Positions 53,489-61,451 of a DNA stretch of 64,000 nt are shown here, in pieces. This DNA comes from Microbacterium sp. VKM Ac-2870. GTDB lineage: Bacteria; Actinomycetota; Actinomycetes; Actinomycetales; Microbacteriaceae. The position numbers and the translations under genes are program-made. Within the stretch, counting starts at the first letter, position 1. The number at the start of each line of letters is the position of its first letter. The DNA is taken from NCBI RefSeq assembly GCF_015350795.1, contig NZ_JADKSH010000004.1:62001-126000 (forward strand), read 5' to 3'. Under the pieces are notes generated by a model. The model searched no databases. It was not told where the DNA came from and was given only the letters and a program-made list of their open reading frames with translations.

Positions 53489-55299
53489 GGCGTCACCACG
53501 GTCGCGCCTGCGCCCGGCAGGTCGGCGAGGCGGGTGATGCCACCCAGCTCGGGATGCCGCGTCACCCCGGCGAACGCGCGACGCAGCGGAGGCTGGCGGA
53601 GCCCCGCCGATCGCAGAAGCTCATCGTCCGCGAAGATCTCGGGGGTCGCGGCATCCGCGATGATGCGTCCCTCGCCGACGACGATCGTGCGGTGAGCGTG
53701 CTCGGTGACCAGCTGCATGTCGTGAGTGACGACGAGGATGGTGGTTCCGGCGGCGCTGAGCGTGCTCAGCAGGTGCATGAGCTCGTCGGCGCGGGCACGA
53801 TCCTGCCCGAACGTCGGCTCATCCAGCGCCAGCACCGGTGCGCCGGCGACCAGGGCGGTGCCGACCGACAACCGGCGCTTCTGGCCGCCCGAGAGCAGGA
53901 ACGGATGCACATCGGCCTTGTTCTCGAGGCCGAACCGGCGCAGCACCTCGAGCGCCCGCGCGCGGACCACGTCGTGGGGCAGCTTCTGCTGGCGGAGGCC
54001 GTGCGCGAGTTCGTCGAACACTGTCGCGGCGATGAACTGGTGCTCGGGATTCTGGAACACGAAGCCGATGCGGCGCGACAGGGTGCGCAGGTCGGTGCGT
54101 CCCACGTCGACGTCGTCGACCGTGACCTGGCCCCGCGGGACGGGCACGACCCCCGCGAGCGACTGCAGCAGAGTGGTCTTGCCCGCGCCGTTCGCCCCGA
54201 CGATCGCGACGAACTCGCCCGGGGCCACGTCGAGGTCGATGCCGTGCAGGATCTCGCGGCGCCCGCGGCATGTGCGCAACCCGCGCACGCGGATCAGTGG
54301 CTCGGAGCTGGCGGTGGCTTCGCGCGCGTAACTCCGGCCGGAGGGGGCGGTACTGCACGCTTCGGTGGGCTGCGCGCCGGGCGTTACGGTCGCGGGGGCG
54401 TCCTCAGCCTCGAGCGCGGCGCGCAGCTCGTCGCTATCCAGCGGCAACGGATCGAGGCGCCATCCGGCGGAACGCAGCCGCAACGCCGCGATCGTCGAGA
54501 TCGGCAGCCAGACACCCATCTCGTGCAGTTCCGCGGCGCGAGCGCGCAGCACCTCGTCGACGGTGCCGTCGGCCACGGTGCGCCCGTCGTGGTCGAGCAC
54601 GACCACCCGATCGGTGATCGCGACGACGGCGTCGAGGTTGTGCTCGACGAGCACGATCGCCCGGTCGCCCGCGGTGACGAGTTCGGCCAGCGCCGCGTAA
54701 ACCTCTTCGATCCCTTGCGGGTCGAGGTTGGCGGTCGGCTCATCGAGCACCAGCAGGGGCGATCCCATCGCGAGCGCGCACGCGATGGCGAGGCGCTGGC
54801 GCCCCCCACCGCTCAACAGATCGGGGTTGTCGTACCGTCGATCCCACAGGCCCACCCGCCGCAGCGCGTCTTCGCCACGCGCGAGCACCTCGTCGACCGG
54901 AATGCGCAGGTTCTCCGGTCCGAACGCCACTTCGTCGAGCAGCGTTCCCGTGACGAGCTGCGCATCGGGGTCTTGAAAGACCATCCCCACGCGCGTGCTC
55001 AGCTGGGCGACGGGTGTCATGGCGGTGTCGAGGCCGTCGACGTGCACCGACCCCGTCAGCGTCGCGGGAACCGCATGGGGGATCAGACCGTTCAGCGCCA
55101 GTGCGAGCGTCGACTTGCCGGCGCCGCTGGGGCCGAGCAGCAGGACGACCTCGCCGCGTCGCACATCGAACGTCGCGGATGCCGGGGCATCGGCATCCGC
55201 CCCTTCGTGCCGCACGCCGAGCTCGCGCACGCGCAGCACGGGCTGAGGCGCAGAAGCGGCGGCAGTCGCGGCATCCGCTCCGCGGGAGGCAGAGGTCAC
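53485..55299 (-). CDS. EcfA1-EcfA2 fused dual ABC ATPase
   Basis: 604 aa with two ABC domains. First: Walker A GPSGAGKSTL (about 56-65), signature LSGGGRQRLAI, Walker B LLVLDEPTANLD. Second: GANGAGKTTLL (about 365), signature LSGGQKRRLSV, Walker B VLALDEPTFGQD. The first signature is LSGGG rather than LSGGQ. It energises EcfT and the S components. First gene after the DtxR box at 55333-55351. Confidence 0.93.
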   Translation of the reverse strand: MTSASRGADAATAAASAPQPVLRVRELGVRHEGADADAPASATFDVRRGEVVLLLGPSGAGKSTLALALNGLIPHAVPATLTGSVHVDGLDTAMTPVAQLSTRVGMVFQDPDAQLVTGTLLDEVAFGPENLRIPVDEVLARGEDALRRVGLWDRRYDNPDLLSGGGRQRLAIACALAMGSPLLVLDEPTANLDPQGIEEVYAALAELVTAGDRAIVLVEHNLDAVVAITDRVVVLDHDGRTVADGTVDEVLRARAAELHEMGVWLPISTIAALRLRSAGWRLDPLPLDSDELRAALEAEDAPATVTPGAQPTEACSTAPSGRSYAREATASSEPLIRVRGLRTCRGRREILHGIDLDVAPGEFVAIVGANGAGKTTLLQSLAGVVPVPRGQVTVDDVDVGRTDLRTLSRRIGFVFQNPEHQFIAATVFDELAHGLRQQKLPHDVVRARALEVLRRFGLENKADVHPFLLSGGQKRRLSVGTALVAGAPVLALDEPTFGQDRARADELMHLLSTLSAAGTTILVVTHDMQLVTEHAHRTIVVGEGRIIADAATPEIFADDELLRSAGLRQPPLRRAFAGVTRHPELGGITRLADLPGAGATVVTP

Positions 55300-55332
55300 G
55301 GGTGATCCGAACAGTCGGGGAGTGGTTCGACT

Positions 55333-55351
55333 CCAGGTTAGCCTAGCCTTA
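55333..55351 (-). promoter_or_regulatory. DtxR/IdeR-type iron box
   Basis: CCAGGTTAGCCTAGCCTTA matches the DtxR consensus TTAGGTTAGCCTAACCTAA at 15 of 19 positions. It lies 34 bp before the ATPase start, so iron-loaded DtxR/IdeR should repress the ECF-flavoprotein operon. Confidence 0.78.
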
Positions 55352-55388
55352 CCTCAGTTGCCAGAGGTGGCGCATCTCCCCGCGCGGA

Positions 55389-55952
55389 TCAGCCACGGAC
55401 GGCGCCCTGGCGGGCCACGCCCGCGCGCCGCAGAGACGCGCCGACGGCGAGTCCGAGGGCTGTCCAGGCGACAGGACCACAGACCGAAAGGGCGAGGTAG
55501 GCGATCTGCGCCCAGAGCGCGTAGGCGCTCAGGTGGGCAGCGAAGAAGACGACCACGGCGACGACGACGCCGATGATCGCCGCGGAGATGAAGAAGCGCC
55601 AGGCGCCCCACGCGCGGTAACGGGTGAGGGCGGCCACACCCTCCTGGATCGCACCGAACAGCAGCGCCGTGCCGAGGAAACGCAGTGTCCAGATCGGCGC
55701 GAAGGCGCTCGCCACGAGCGCGGCGAGCACGTGCGTGAGGATCGCGACCAGCGGGAGGCGCAGCACCTCCTGGGCGATGATTCCGGGAAGCACGTGGGCT
55801 CCCAACACGAGGCCGTAGACGATCGCGAGTCCGGGCACCGCCAGCACGACCGGCGTCACCAGTCCGGCGATACCACCGACGATGCCGGTGGCCACCCCGA
55901 TCGCCGCGCACACGAGAAGAACGCGCGTCGGGAGAACGGTGTTTCGGGCCAC
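55389..55952 (-). CDS. ECF transporter S component (first, upstream)
   Basis: 187 aa from a GTG at 55952; sequence further upstream in frame looks non-coding. Six membrane helices (VLLVCAAIGVATGIVGGIAG and others), ending GASLRRAGVARQGAVRG. A paralogue of the protein at 51221-51766. It sits before the iron box, so it may have its own promoter. Confidence 0.8.
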   Translation of the reverse strand: MARNTVLPTRVLLVCAAIGVATGIVGGIAGLVTPVVLAVPGLAIVYGLVLGAHVLPGIIAQEVLRLPLVAILTHVLAALVASAFAPIWTLRFLGTALLFGAIQEGVAALTRYRAWGAWRFFISAAIIGVVVAVVVFFAAHLSAYALWAQIAYLALSVCGPVAWTALGLAVGASLRRAGVARQGAVRG

Positions 55953-55999
55953 GTCCCCAGCGTAGCCGCGCTCCCGGGGGTGACCGGCCGGGAAAAACC

Positions 56000-57007
56000 T
56001 CAAGCGGAACGGCGGCGCGGGGTCAGACGAACGGCGGGCAGCGGCGGCGCCGGAACCCGCTCGTCGCCGTGGTCGACGACGCGTCCGAAGCGGGCGGAGT
56101 CCGCCTCCCACGCCTCGCGCGCCGCGAGGATCTCCTCGTGTGAGCGGCCGACGAAGTTCCACCACATGACGATGTCGGCCTCGAACGGTTCACCGCCGAT
56201 CAGGAACAGCGTCGTGTCGCGCTCGGTCGTGATGTCGATGGCGTCGCGGTGGATGCCGAGGTACAGCAGGCCTTGTGTCGGCAGAGTGGTCGCGGCATCC
56301 GGATCCGTCCATACCGCTGCGGTGCCCTCGACGCCGGCGAGTGCATACTCCCACGACGGGTCGAGCGGGAGGCGCACGCGCGCGCCTGCCGGAAGGTGCA
56401 GCTCGGCGCCGACGATCGGGGTGTACGTCGCGGCGGGAGAGGGTGCGCCGGCGAAAGAACCGACGACCACCGTCGCGGTGGCGCGGCCGACCGTGTCGTC
56501 GTCGGGGCCCGCTCCCCGGTGGTCGTCGAGGACGACCACCGGGAGGTTCTCGTGCCGCTCGAAGTCGGGTCGGCCATGGCGGCGGCTCTCCGGCAGCGCG
56601 ACCCACAACTGCAGCGCGTCGAGAGGCACAGCATCGTCGCCGACCGAGTATTCCGAGTGGGCGATGCCGGCGCCGCTGGTCATCAGATTGAGCACACCAC
56701 GGCGCACGACCACGTCGTTGCCGAGCGTGTCGCGGTGACGCACCTCGCCGACCAGGGGCCAGGTGACCGTCTGCAGACCGATATGCGGGTGCGGCTCCAC
56801 GCGCATGCGCGCCGTCTGCGGCCCGAACCTGTCGAGGAAGCACCACGCGCCCACCATCGGCAGCGCGCGTTGCGGGAGGCTGCGGTGCACCTCCATCGCC
56901 CGCACGCCACCCAGCGGAACCTCGCGCGCCTCGAGCAGCAGGGCGCGCGGGCCGTCGCAGGTCGCCGGACCGGACAGATCGGCGGCGGCGTCGTCGAGCC
57001 GTGTCAT
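56000..57007 (-). CDS. Pirin-family protein
   Basis: 335 aa from the ATG at 57007, overlapping the GNAT stop (ATGA). Double cupin with the metal-site pattern MRVEPHPHIGLQTVTW and VRHRDTLGN, then IAHSEYS, and LQLWVALPESRRHGRPDFERH. Pirins are iron-binding, some with quercetinase or redox-sensing roles. Physiological role here unknown. Confidence 0.9.
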   Translation of the reverse strand: MTRLDDAAADLSGPATCDGPRALLLEAREVPLGGVRAMEVHRSLPQRALPMVGAWCFLDRFGPQTARMRVEPHPHIGLQTVTWPLVGEVRHRDTLGNDVVVRRGVLNLMTSGAGIAHSEYSVGDDAVPLDALQLWVALPESRRHGRPDFERHENLPVVVLDDHRGAGPDDDTVGRATATVVVGSFAGAPSPAATYTPIVGAELHLPAGARVRLPLDPSWEYALAGVEGTAAVWTDPDAATTLPTQGLLYLGIHRDAIDITTERDTTLFLIGGEPFEADIVMWWNFVGRSHEEILAAREAWEADSARFGRVVDHGDERVPAPPLPAVRLTPRRRSA

Positions 57008-57378
57008 CCGCGCGGCGTGCCGACGCCTTCGTCGCCGGGTGTGCGCTCGGCGGTCGAGGCATGCTCGGCGATCTCGATGTCGCGCTCGCGCCACGCGATC
57101 TGCAGGCCGGGCACGTCGTGCTTCTGCAGGTAGGTCACGATGAAGGGGCACTCCGGCACGATGACGTCTCCGCGGGTGGCTTCGTCTGCCATCGCGGAGG
57201 CGACCAGCTTCGTTCCGAGACCGCGTCCGCCGTACGCCGGATCGATTTCCGTGTGCGGGAAGACCAGGCGGCCCTCGGCATCCTCCTCGAACTCGGTGAA
57301 CCCGGCGATCTCCCCGTCCACGAGGATCTCGTAGCGGTGCTGCTCGTCGTTGCGCGCGATGCGGATGTCGTCGCTCAT
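57004..57378 (-). CDS. Small GNAT acetyltransferase (YjdJ-type)
   Basis: 124 aa from the ATG at 57378. The core FPHTEIDPAYGGRGLGTKLV holds the acetyl-CoA motif (R/Q)xxGxG/A as GGRGLG. Such short GNATs lack the usual N-terminal strands. Substrate unknown. ATGA overlap links it to the pirin gene. Confidence 0.87.
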   Translation of the reverse strand: MSDDIRIARNDEQHRYEILVDGEIAGFTEFEEDAEGRLVFPHTEIDPAYGGRGLGTKLVASAMADEATRGDVIVPECPFIVTYLQKHDVPGLQIAWRERDIEIAEHASTAERTPGDEGVGTPRG

Positions 57379-57480
57379 GGCGGTCCTCCCGGGTGAGTGT
57401 CTCTGCCTCCCAACGTAGGCGCGCAGCCTCGTGTTCCGCCAGGGCTGTCGCCGACGGGCGAGAGCCGGGAGGATGAGCGC

Positions 57481-58671
57481 ATGCACCACCGCCCCCATCG
57501 CCGGCTCGCCCGCACCATTCTCGGCGCGTCCGCGCTCGCCGCAGCGACCGCGGTGGCGCTCGCCGGCTGCGGGGCGTACGGGCCCGCGCCCGCGCCGTCG
57601 TCGGCACCGCCGACGCTCTCCCCGCCGTCGACGTCGTCATCCCCGACGCCGACAGCAGACCCGCTGGCGGATCTCGATCTGCGCCACCGGGTGGGCCAGC
57701 TCTTCATCGTCGGCACCGAGGTCGACGCCGTCACCCCCGACACGATGTCGGCCGTGGTCGATCGCCACGCCGGCGGCATCTTCCTGCACGGCCGATCGGG
57801 CGCCGGGTCTGCGGCGGTCGCCGCGGTGGTGAGCGCGTTCACGAGCGCGGATGCCGGAGGCATCCCCCTCTGGGTCTCCACCGACCAGGAGGGTGGCGAA
57901 GTGCAGGTGCTCTCCGGGCCGGGCTTCGACGACATGCCCTATGCGATCCGCCAGGCCGACCTTCCCGACGACCAGCTACGCGCGTCGGCGACCGCCTGGG
58001 GGCGGCAGCTCGCCGCGGCGGGGGTCACGCTGAACCTCGCGCCCGTCGCCGACATCGTCACGAGCGAGCAGACACGGTTCGACAATCCGCCCATCGGCGG
58101 ACTCGGCCGCCAGTACGGCTACGACCGGGCGACGGTCGTGGCGAAGGCCGGCGCATTCGCCGAGGGTATGCGTGCCGCGGGCGTGATGCCGGTCTTCAAG
58201 CACTTCCCGGGCCTCGGACACGTCACCGCCAACACCGACGACACGGCCGACGTCGTCGACACGTCCGTCACGGCCGACGGCCCCGACATCGCGGTGTACC
58301 GCGCGCTGGTGCCGGAGGGGCCGGCGGGTGTGATGGTCGCGAGCGCGATCTACCAGAATCTCGACGCCGCGTCGCCGGCGGTCTTCTCGCCGACCGTGGT
58401 TGCTCTCGCCCGCGGTGTCGTGGGGCCTGGCGGCATGATGATGTCCGACGATCTTTCTGCGGCGCAGGCCGTGCAGGCGTGGAGTCCCGCCGACCGGGCG
58501 GTGCTCGCGATCACCGCGGGCGTCGACGTCGTGCTGGCCTCTACCGATCCGTCGGTGTTCCCCGCGATGTACGACGCGGTGCTCACGAAAGCGCAATCGG
58601 ATCCGGCCTTCGCTCAGCGGGTCGATGACGCGGCCCGGCATGTGCTGGCCGCGAAGGCCGCGCAGCCGTGA
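57481..58671 (+). CDS. Glycoside hydrolase family 3 (NagZ-like) lipoprotein
   Basis: 396 aa from the ATG at 57481 (GGAGGA upstream). Lipobox LAGC near residue 25 after a typical signal sequence, so it is a surface lipoprotein; a Pro/Ser/Thr linker follows. Catalytic-domain motifs: KHFPGLGHV (KHFPGHG variant, about 240), STDQEGGEVQ, and MSDDLSAAQA with the nucleophile Asp. Likely a beta-N-acetylhexosaminidase acting on peptidoglycan fragments. Confidence 0.9.
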   Translation: MHHRPHRRLARTILGASALAAATAVALAGCGAYGPAPAPSSAPPTLSPPSTSSSPTPTADPLADLDLRHRVGQLFIVGTEVDAVTPDTMSAVVDRHAGGIFLHGRSGAGSAAVAAVVSAFTSADAGGIPLWVSTDQEGGEVQVLSGPGFDDMPYAIRQADLPDDQLRASATAWGRQLAAAGVTLNLAPVADIVTSEQTRFDNPPIGGLGRQYGYDRATVVAKAGAFAEGMRAAGVMPVFKHFPGLGHVTANTDDTADVVDTSVTADGPDIAVYRALVPEGPAGVMVASAIYQNLDAASPAVFSPTVVALARGVVGPGGMMMSDDLSAAQAVQAWSPADRAVLAITAGVDVVLASTDPSVFPAMYDAVLTKAQSDPAFAQRVDDAARHVLAAKAAQP

Positions 58672-58712
58672 CCGCGTGACGGTGTGAAGGCGGCGCCTGG
58701 CAGACTCGGAGC

Positions 58713-61379
58713 ATGACCTCTGCCGCGGCGCTGACCGACCTCGTGCCCTCGGGGGCCACGGCGGATGCCGCCTACGAAGGCTTCGTCGCGTGGGCGACCG
58801 GTCGCGGCTTGACGTTGTATCCGGCGCAGGACGAGGCGGTCATCGAGCTCGTCTCCGGCGCGAACGTCGTGCTGGCGACGCCGACCGGCACCGGCAAGTC
58901 CCTCGTCGCGATCGCCGCGCACGCGGTCTGTCTCGCCGCGGGCGGGCGGTCGTACTACACCGCTCCGATCAAGGCGCTCGTCAGCGAAAAGTTCTTCGCC
59001 CTGGTCGAGATCTTCGGTGCGGAGAACGTGGGCATGGTCACCGGCGACTCGTCGGTGAACCCCGACGCGCCGATCGTGTGCTGCACCGCGGAGATCCTCG
59101 CGAACATCGCGCTTCGTCATGGCTCGGATGCGGCGGTCGATCAGGTCGTCATGGACGAGTTCCACTACTACGGCGACCCCGACCGCGGATGGGCGTGGCA
59201 GGTGCCCCTGCTGCTGCTGCCGAGGGCGCAGTTCCTGCTGATGTCGGCGACGCTCGGTGACGTCACGCCCATCATCGACGACCTCGCCCGGCGCACCGGT
59301 CGCGCCGTCGCGGAGATCACCGGCGTAGAGCGTCCCGTGCCGTTGCATTTCTCCTACGAGCGCCGTCCGGTGCACGAGGTGCTGACCATGCTCGTCGACG
59401 AGCGCGAGGTGCCGGTATACATCGTGCACTTCGCCCAGGCTGCCGCGCTCGAACGGGCGCAAGCCCTGGCATCCGTCACCCTCACCACGCGCGCGCAGCG
59501 CGACGAGATCGCCGAGGCGATCGGCGGGTTCCGTTTCACCACCGGCTTCGGCAAGACGCTGTCGCGGCTGGTGCGTGCGGGCATCGGCGTGCACCACGCC
59601 GGCATGCTGCCCCGCTACCGCCGCCTGGTCGAGACCCTCGCCCAACGCGGGCTGCTGCGGGTCATCTGCGGCACCGACACCCTCGGGGTGGGTATCAACG
59701 TACCGATCCGAACCGTTTTGATCACGGCGCTGAGCAAGTATGACGGCATCAAGATGCGCCAGCTCAGCGCCCGCGAGTTCCACCAGGTGGCCGGCCGCGC
59801 GGGTCGGGCCGGCTACGACACCCACGGCAACGTCGTGGTGATGGCCCCCGAGTGGGAGATCGAGAACGCGGTCGCTCTGGCGAAGGCCGGTGAGGATGCG
59901 GCCAAGCGCAAGAAGATCGTCCGCAAGAAAGCGCCGACGGGCGTCGTCAACTGGGGCGAGGGCTCCTACGAACGCCTCATCGCCGCGCCGCCCGAACCGC
60001 TCGTGCCGCAGCTCAAGCTCACGGCGGCGATGCTGATCAACGTCATCGGCCGCGGCGGCGACGTGTTCGGTCATGTCCGGTCGCTCGTCTTCGACAACCA
60101 CGAGCCGCGCGCCCGGCAGTTCGCGTTGGCGCGGCGGGCCATCGCGATCTTCCGCACCCTCGTCGATGCCGGGATCGTCGAGATCGATCGCGCCGCGGCA
60201 TCCGGCTCGCGCATCGCCCTCACCGTCGATCTGCAACCGAACTTCGCGCTCAACCAGCCGTTGTCGCCGTTCGCGCTCGCCGCGATCGAGCTGCTCTCGC
60301 CCGCGGACGACGTGCGGCCCGGCGCCGCTGCCGTCCCGAACTCCTCCACGGCGACCGCCCCCGGCGCTGTCGAGGCCGATCCGGGGGATCCGGGTGCGGA
60401 TTGGAGGAGTTCGGGTCGCGCCGGCGCGGCCCCCGTCGCCCCGGGCGGCATCGGCACCGGTCACTACGCCCTCGATGTGCTGAGTGTGATCGAGGCGACC
60501 CTGGACGATCCGCGTGCGATCCTCGCGCAGCAGGAGTACCGGGCCCGGGGCGAGGCGGTCGCGGCGATGAAGCGCGACGGCCTCGAATACGAGGAGCGCA
60601 TGGCGCTGCTCGAGGAGATCACCTATCCGAAGCCGCTCGCCGACCTGCTCGCGCAGTCGTTCGAGGTGTTCGCCTCGAGTCAGCCCTGGGTGCGCGACTT
60701 CGAACTGAGCCCGAAGTCGGTCGTGCGGGACATGTTCGAGCGGGCTATGTCGTTCGCGGAGTTCGTGTCGTTCTATCAGCTCGCCCGCAGCGAGGGACTG
60801 GTGCTGCGGTACCTCTCCGACGCCTACCGCGCGATCCGCCAGACCGTGCCGGCCGAGGCGCGCACCGACGAGTTGCTCGACATCATCGAATGGCTCGGCG
60901 AGCTCGTGCGCCAGGTCGATTCGAGTCTCGTCGACGAGTGGTCGGCGCTGGTCGACCCCACGGCGCACCTGCCTGAGGACGCCGCCCCCGTCGTCCCGCC
61001 GGCGCCGCCCTCCATCCTCACGAACGAGCGCGCATTCACGGTGCTCGTCCGCAACGAGCTGTTCCGCCGCGTGCAGCTGGCCGCGCTACAGGATGACGAC
61101 GGTCTCGTCGCTCTCGACCCGGACGTCGACTGGCCGGCCGCGCTCGATCGCTACTACGACGAGCACGACCAGATCCTCACGGGAGGTCCGGCGCGCTCGC
61201 CGCGGCTGTGCGTCATCGACACCGCGGATGCCGCGGCATCCGGTCTCTGGCGCGTTGACCAGACCATCGATGATCCCGAGGGCAACCACGACTGGCGCAT
61301 CCGCGCCGAAGTCGACCTCGTGGCGTCCGTCGAGGAGGGCACCGCCGTCGTCCGCGTGACCGAGGTCGCACGCCTGTAG
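58713..61379 (+). CDS. Ski2-like DEAD/DEAH helicase with DUF3516
   Basis: 888 aa. Motifs: Walker A TPTGTGKSLVA (about 56-66), Walker B DEFHYYGDPDRGW (DExH form), SATLGDV, QVAGRAGRAG (about 355). The C-terminal half (about 420-880) is the actinobacterial DUF3516 region, ending TAVVRVTEVARL. An RNA helicase whose role is not established. CAGACT (58701-58706) lies 6 nt before the ATG, suggesting a leaderless mRNA. Confidence 0.92.
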   Translation: MTSAAALTDLVPSGATADAAYEGFVAWATGRGLTLYPAQDEAVIELVSGANVVLATPTGTGKSLVAIAAHAVCLAAGGRSYYTAPIKALVSEKFFALVEIFGAENVGMVTGDSSVNPDAPIVCCTAEILANIALRHGSDAAVDQVVMDEFHYYGDPDRGWAWQVPLLLLPRAQFLLMSATLGDVTPIIDDLARRTGRAVAEITGVERPVPLHFSYERRPVHEVLTMLVDEREVPVYIVHFAQAAALERAQALASVTLTTRAQRDEIAEAIGGFRFTTGFGKTLSRLVRAGIGVHHAGMLPRYRRLVETLAQRGLLRVICGTDTLGVGINVPIRTVLITALSKYDGIKMRQLSAREFHQVAGRAGRAGYDTHGNVVVMAPEWEIENAVALAKAGEDAAKRKKIVRKKAPTGVVNWGEGSYERLIAAPPEPLVPQLKLTAAMLINVIGRGGDVFGHVRSLVFDNHEPRARQFALARRAIAIFRTLVDAGIVEIDRAAASGSRIALTVDLQPNFALNQPLSPFALAAIELLSPADDVRPGAAAVPNSSTATAPGAVEADPGDPGADWRSSGRAGAAPVAPGGIGTGHYALDVLSVIEATLDDPRAILAQQEYRARGEAVAAMKRDGLEYEERMALLEEITYPKPLADLLAQSFEVFASSQPWVRDFELSPKSVVRDMFERAMSFAEFVSFYQLARSEGLVLRYLSDAYRAIRQTVPAEARTDELLDIIEWLGELVRQVDSSLVDEWSALVDPTAHLPEDAAPVVPPAPPSILTNERAFTVLVRNELFRRVQLAALQDDDGLVALDPDVDWPAALDRYYDEHDQILTGGPARSPRLCVIDTADAAASGLWRVDQTIDDPEGNHDWRIRAEVDLVASVEEGTAVVRVTEVARL

Positions 61380-61451
61380 CTCCCGCGCTCAGCTCGCGCG
61401 GTACTCGGGGAGGTGGGCGCGGGTGTCGGATGCCGCGGCTAGCCTGGACGG

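Noticed and set aside
58614..60968. Long minus-strand frame opposite the DUF3516 helicase
   Set aside because: Composition is that of a shadow frame; the plus strand has a full set of helicase motifs.
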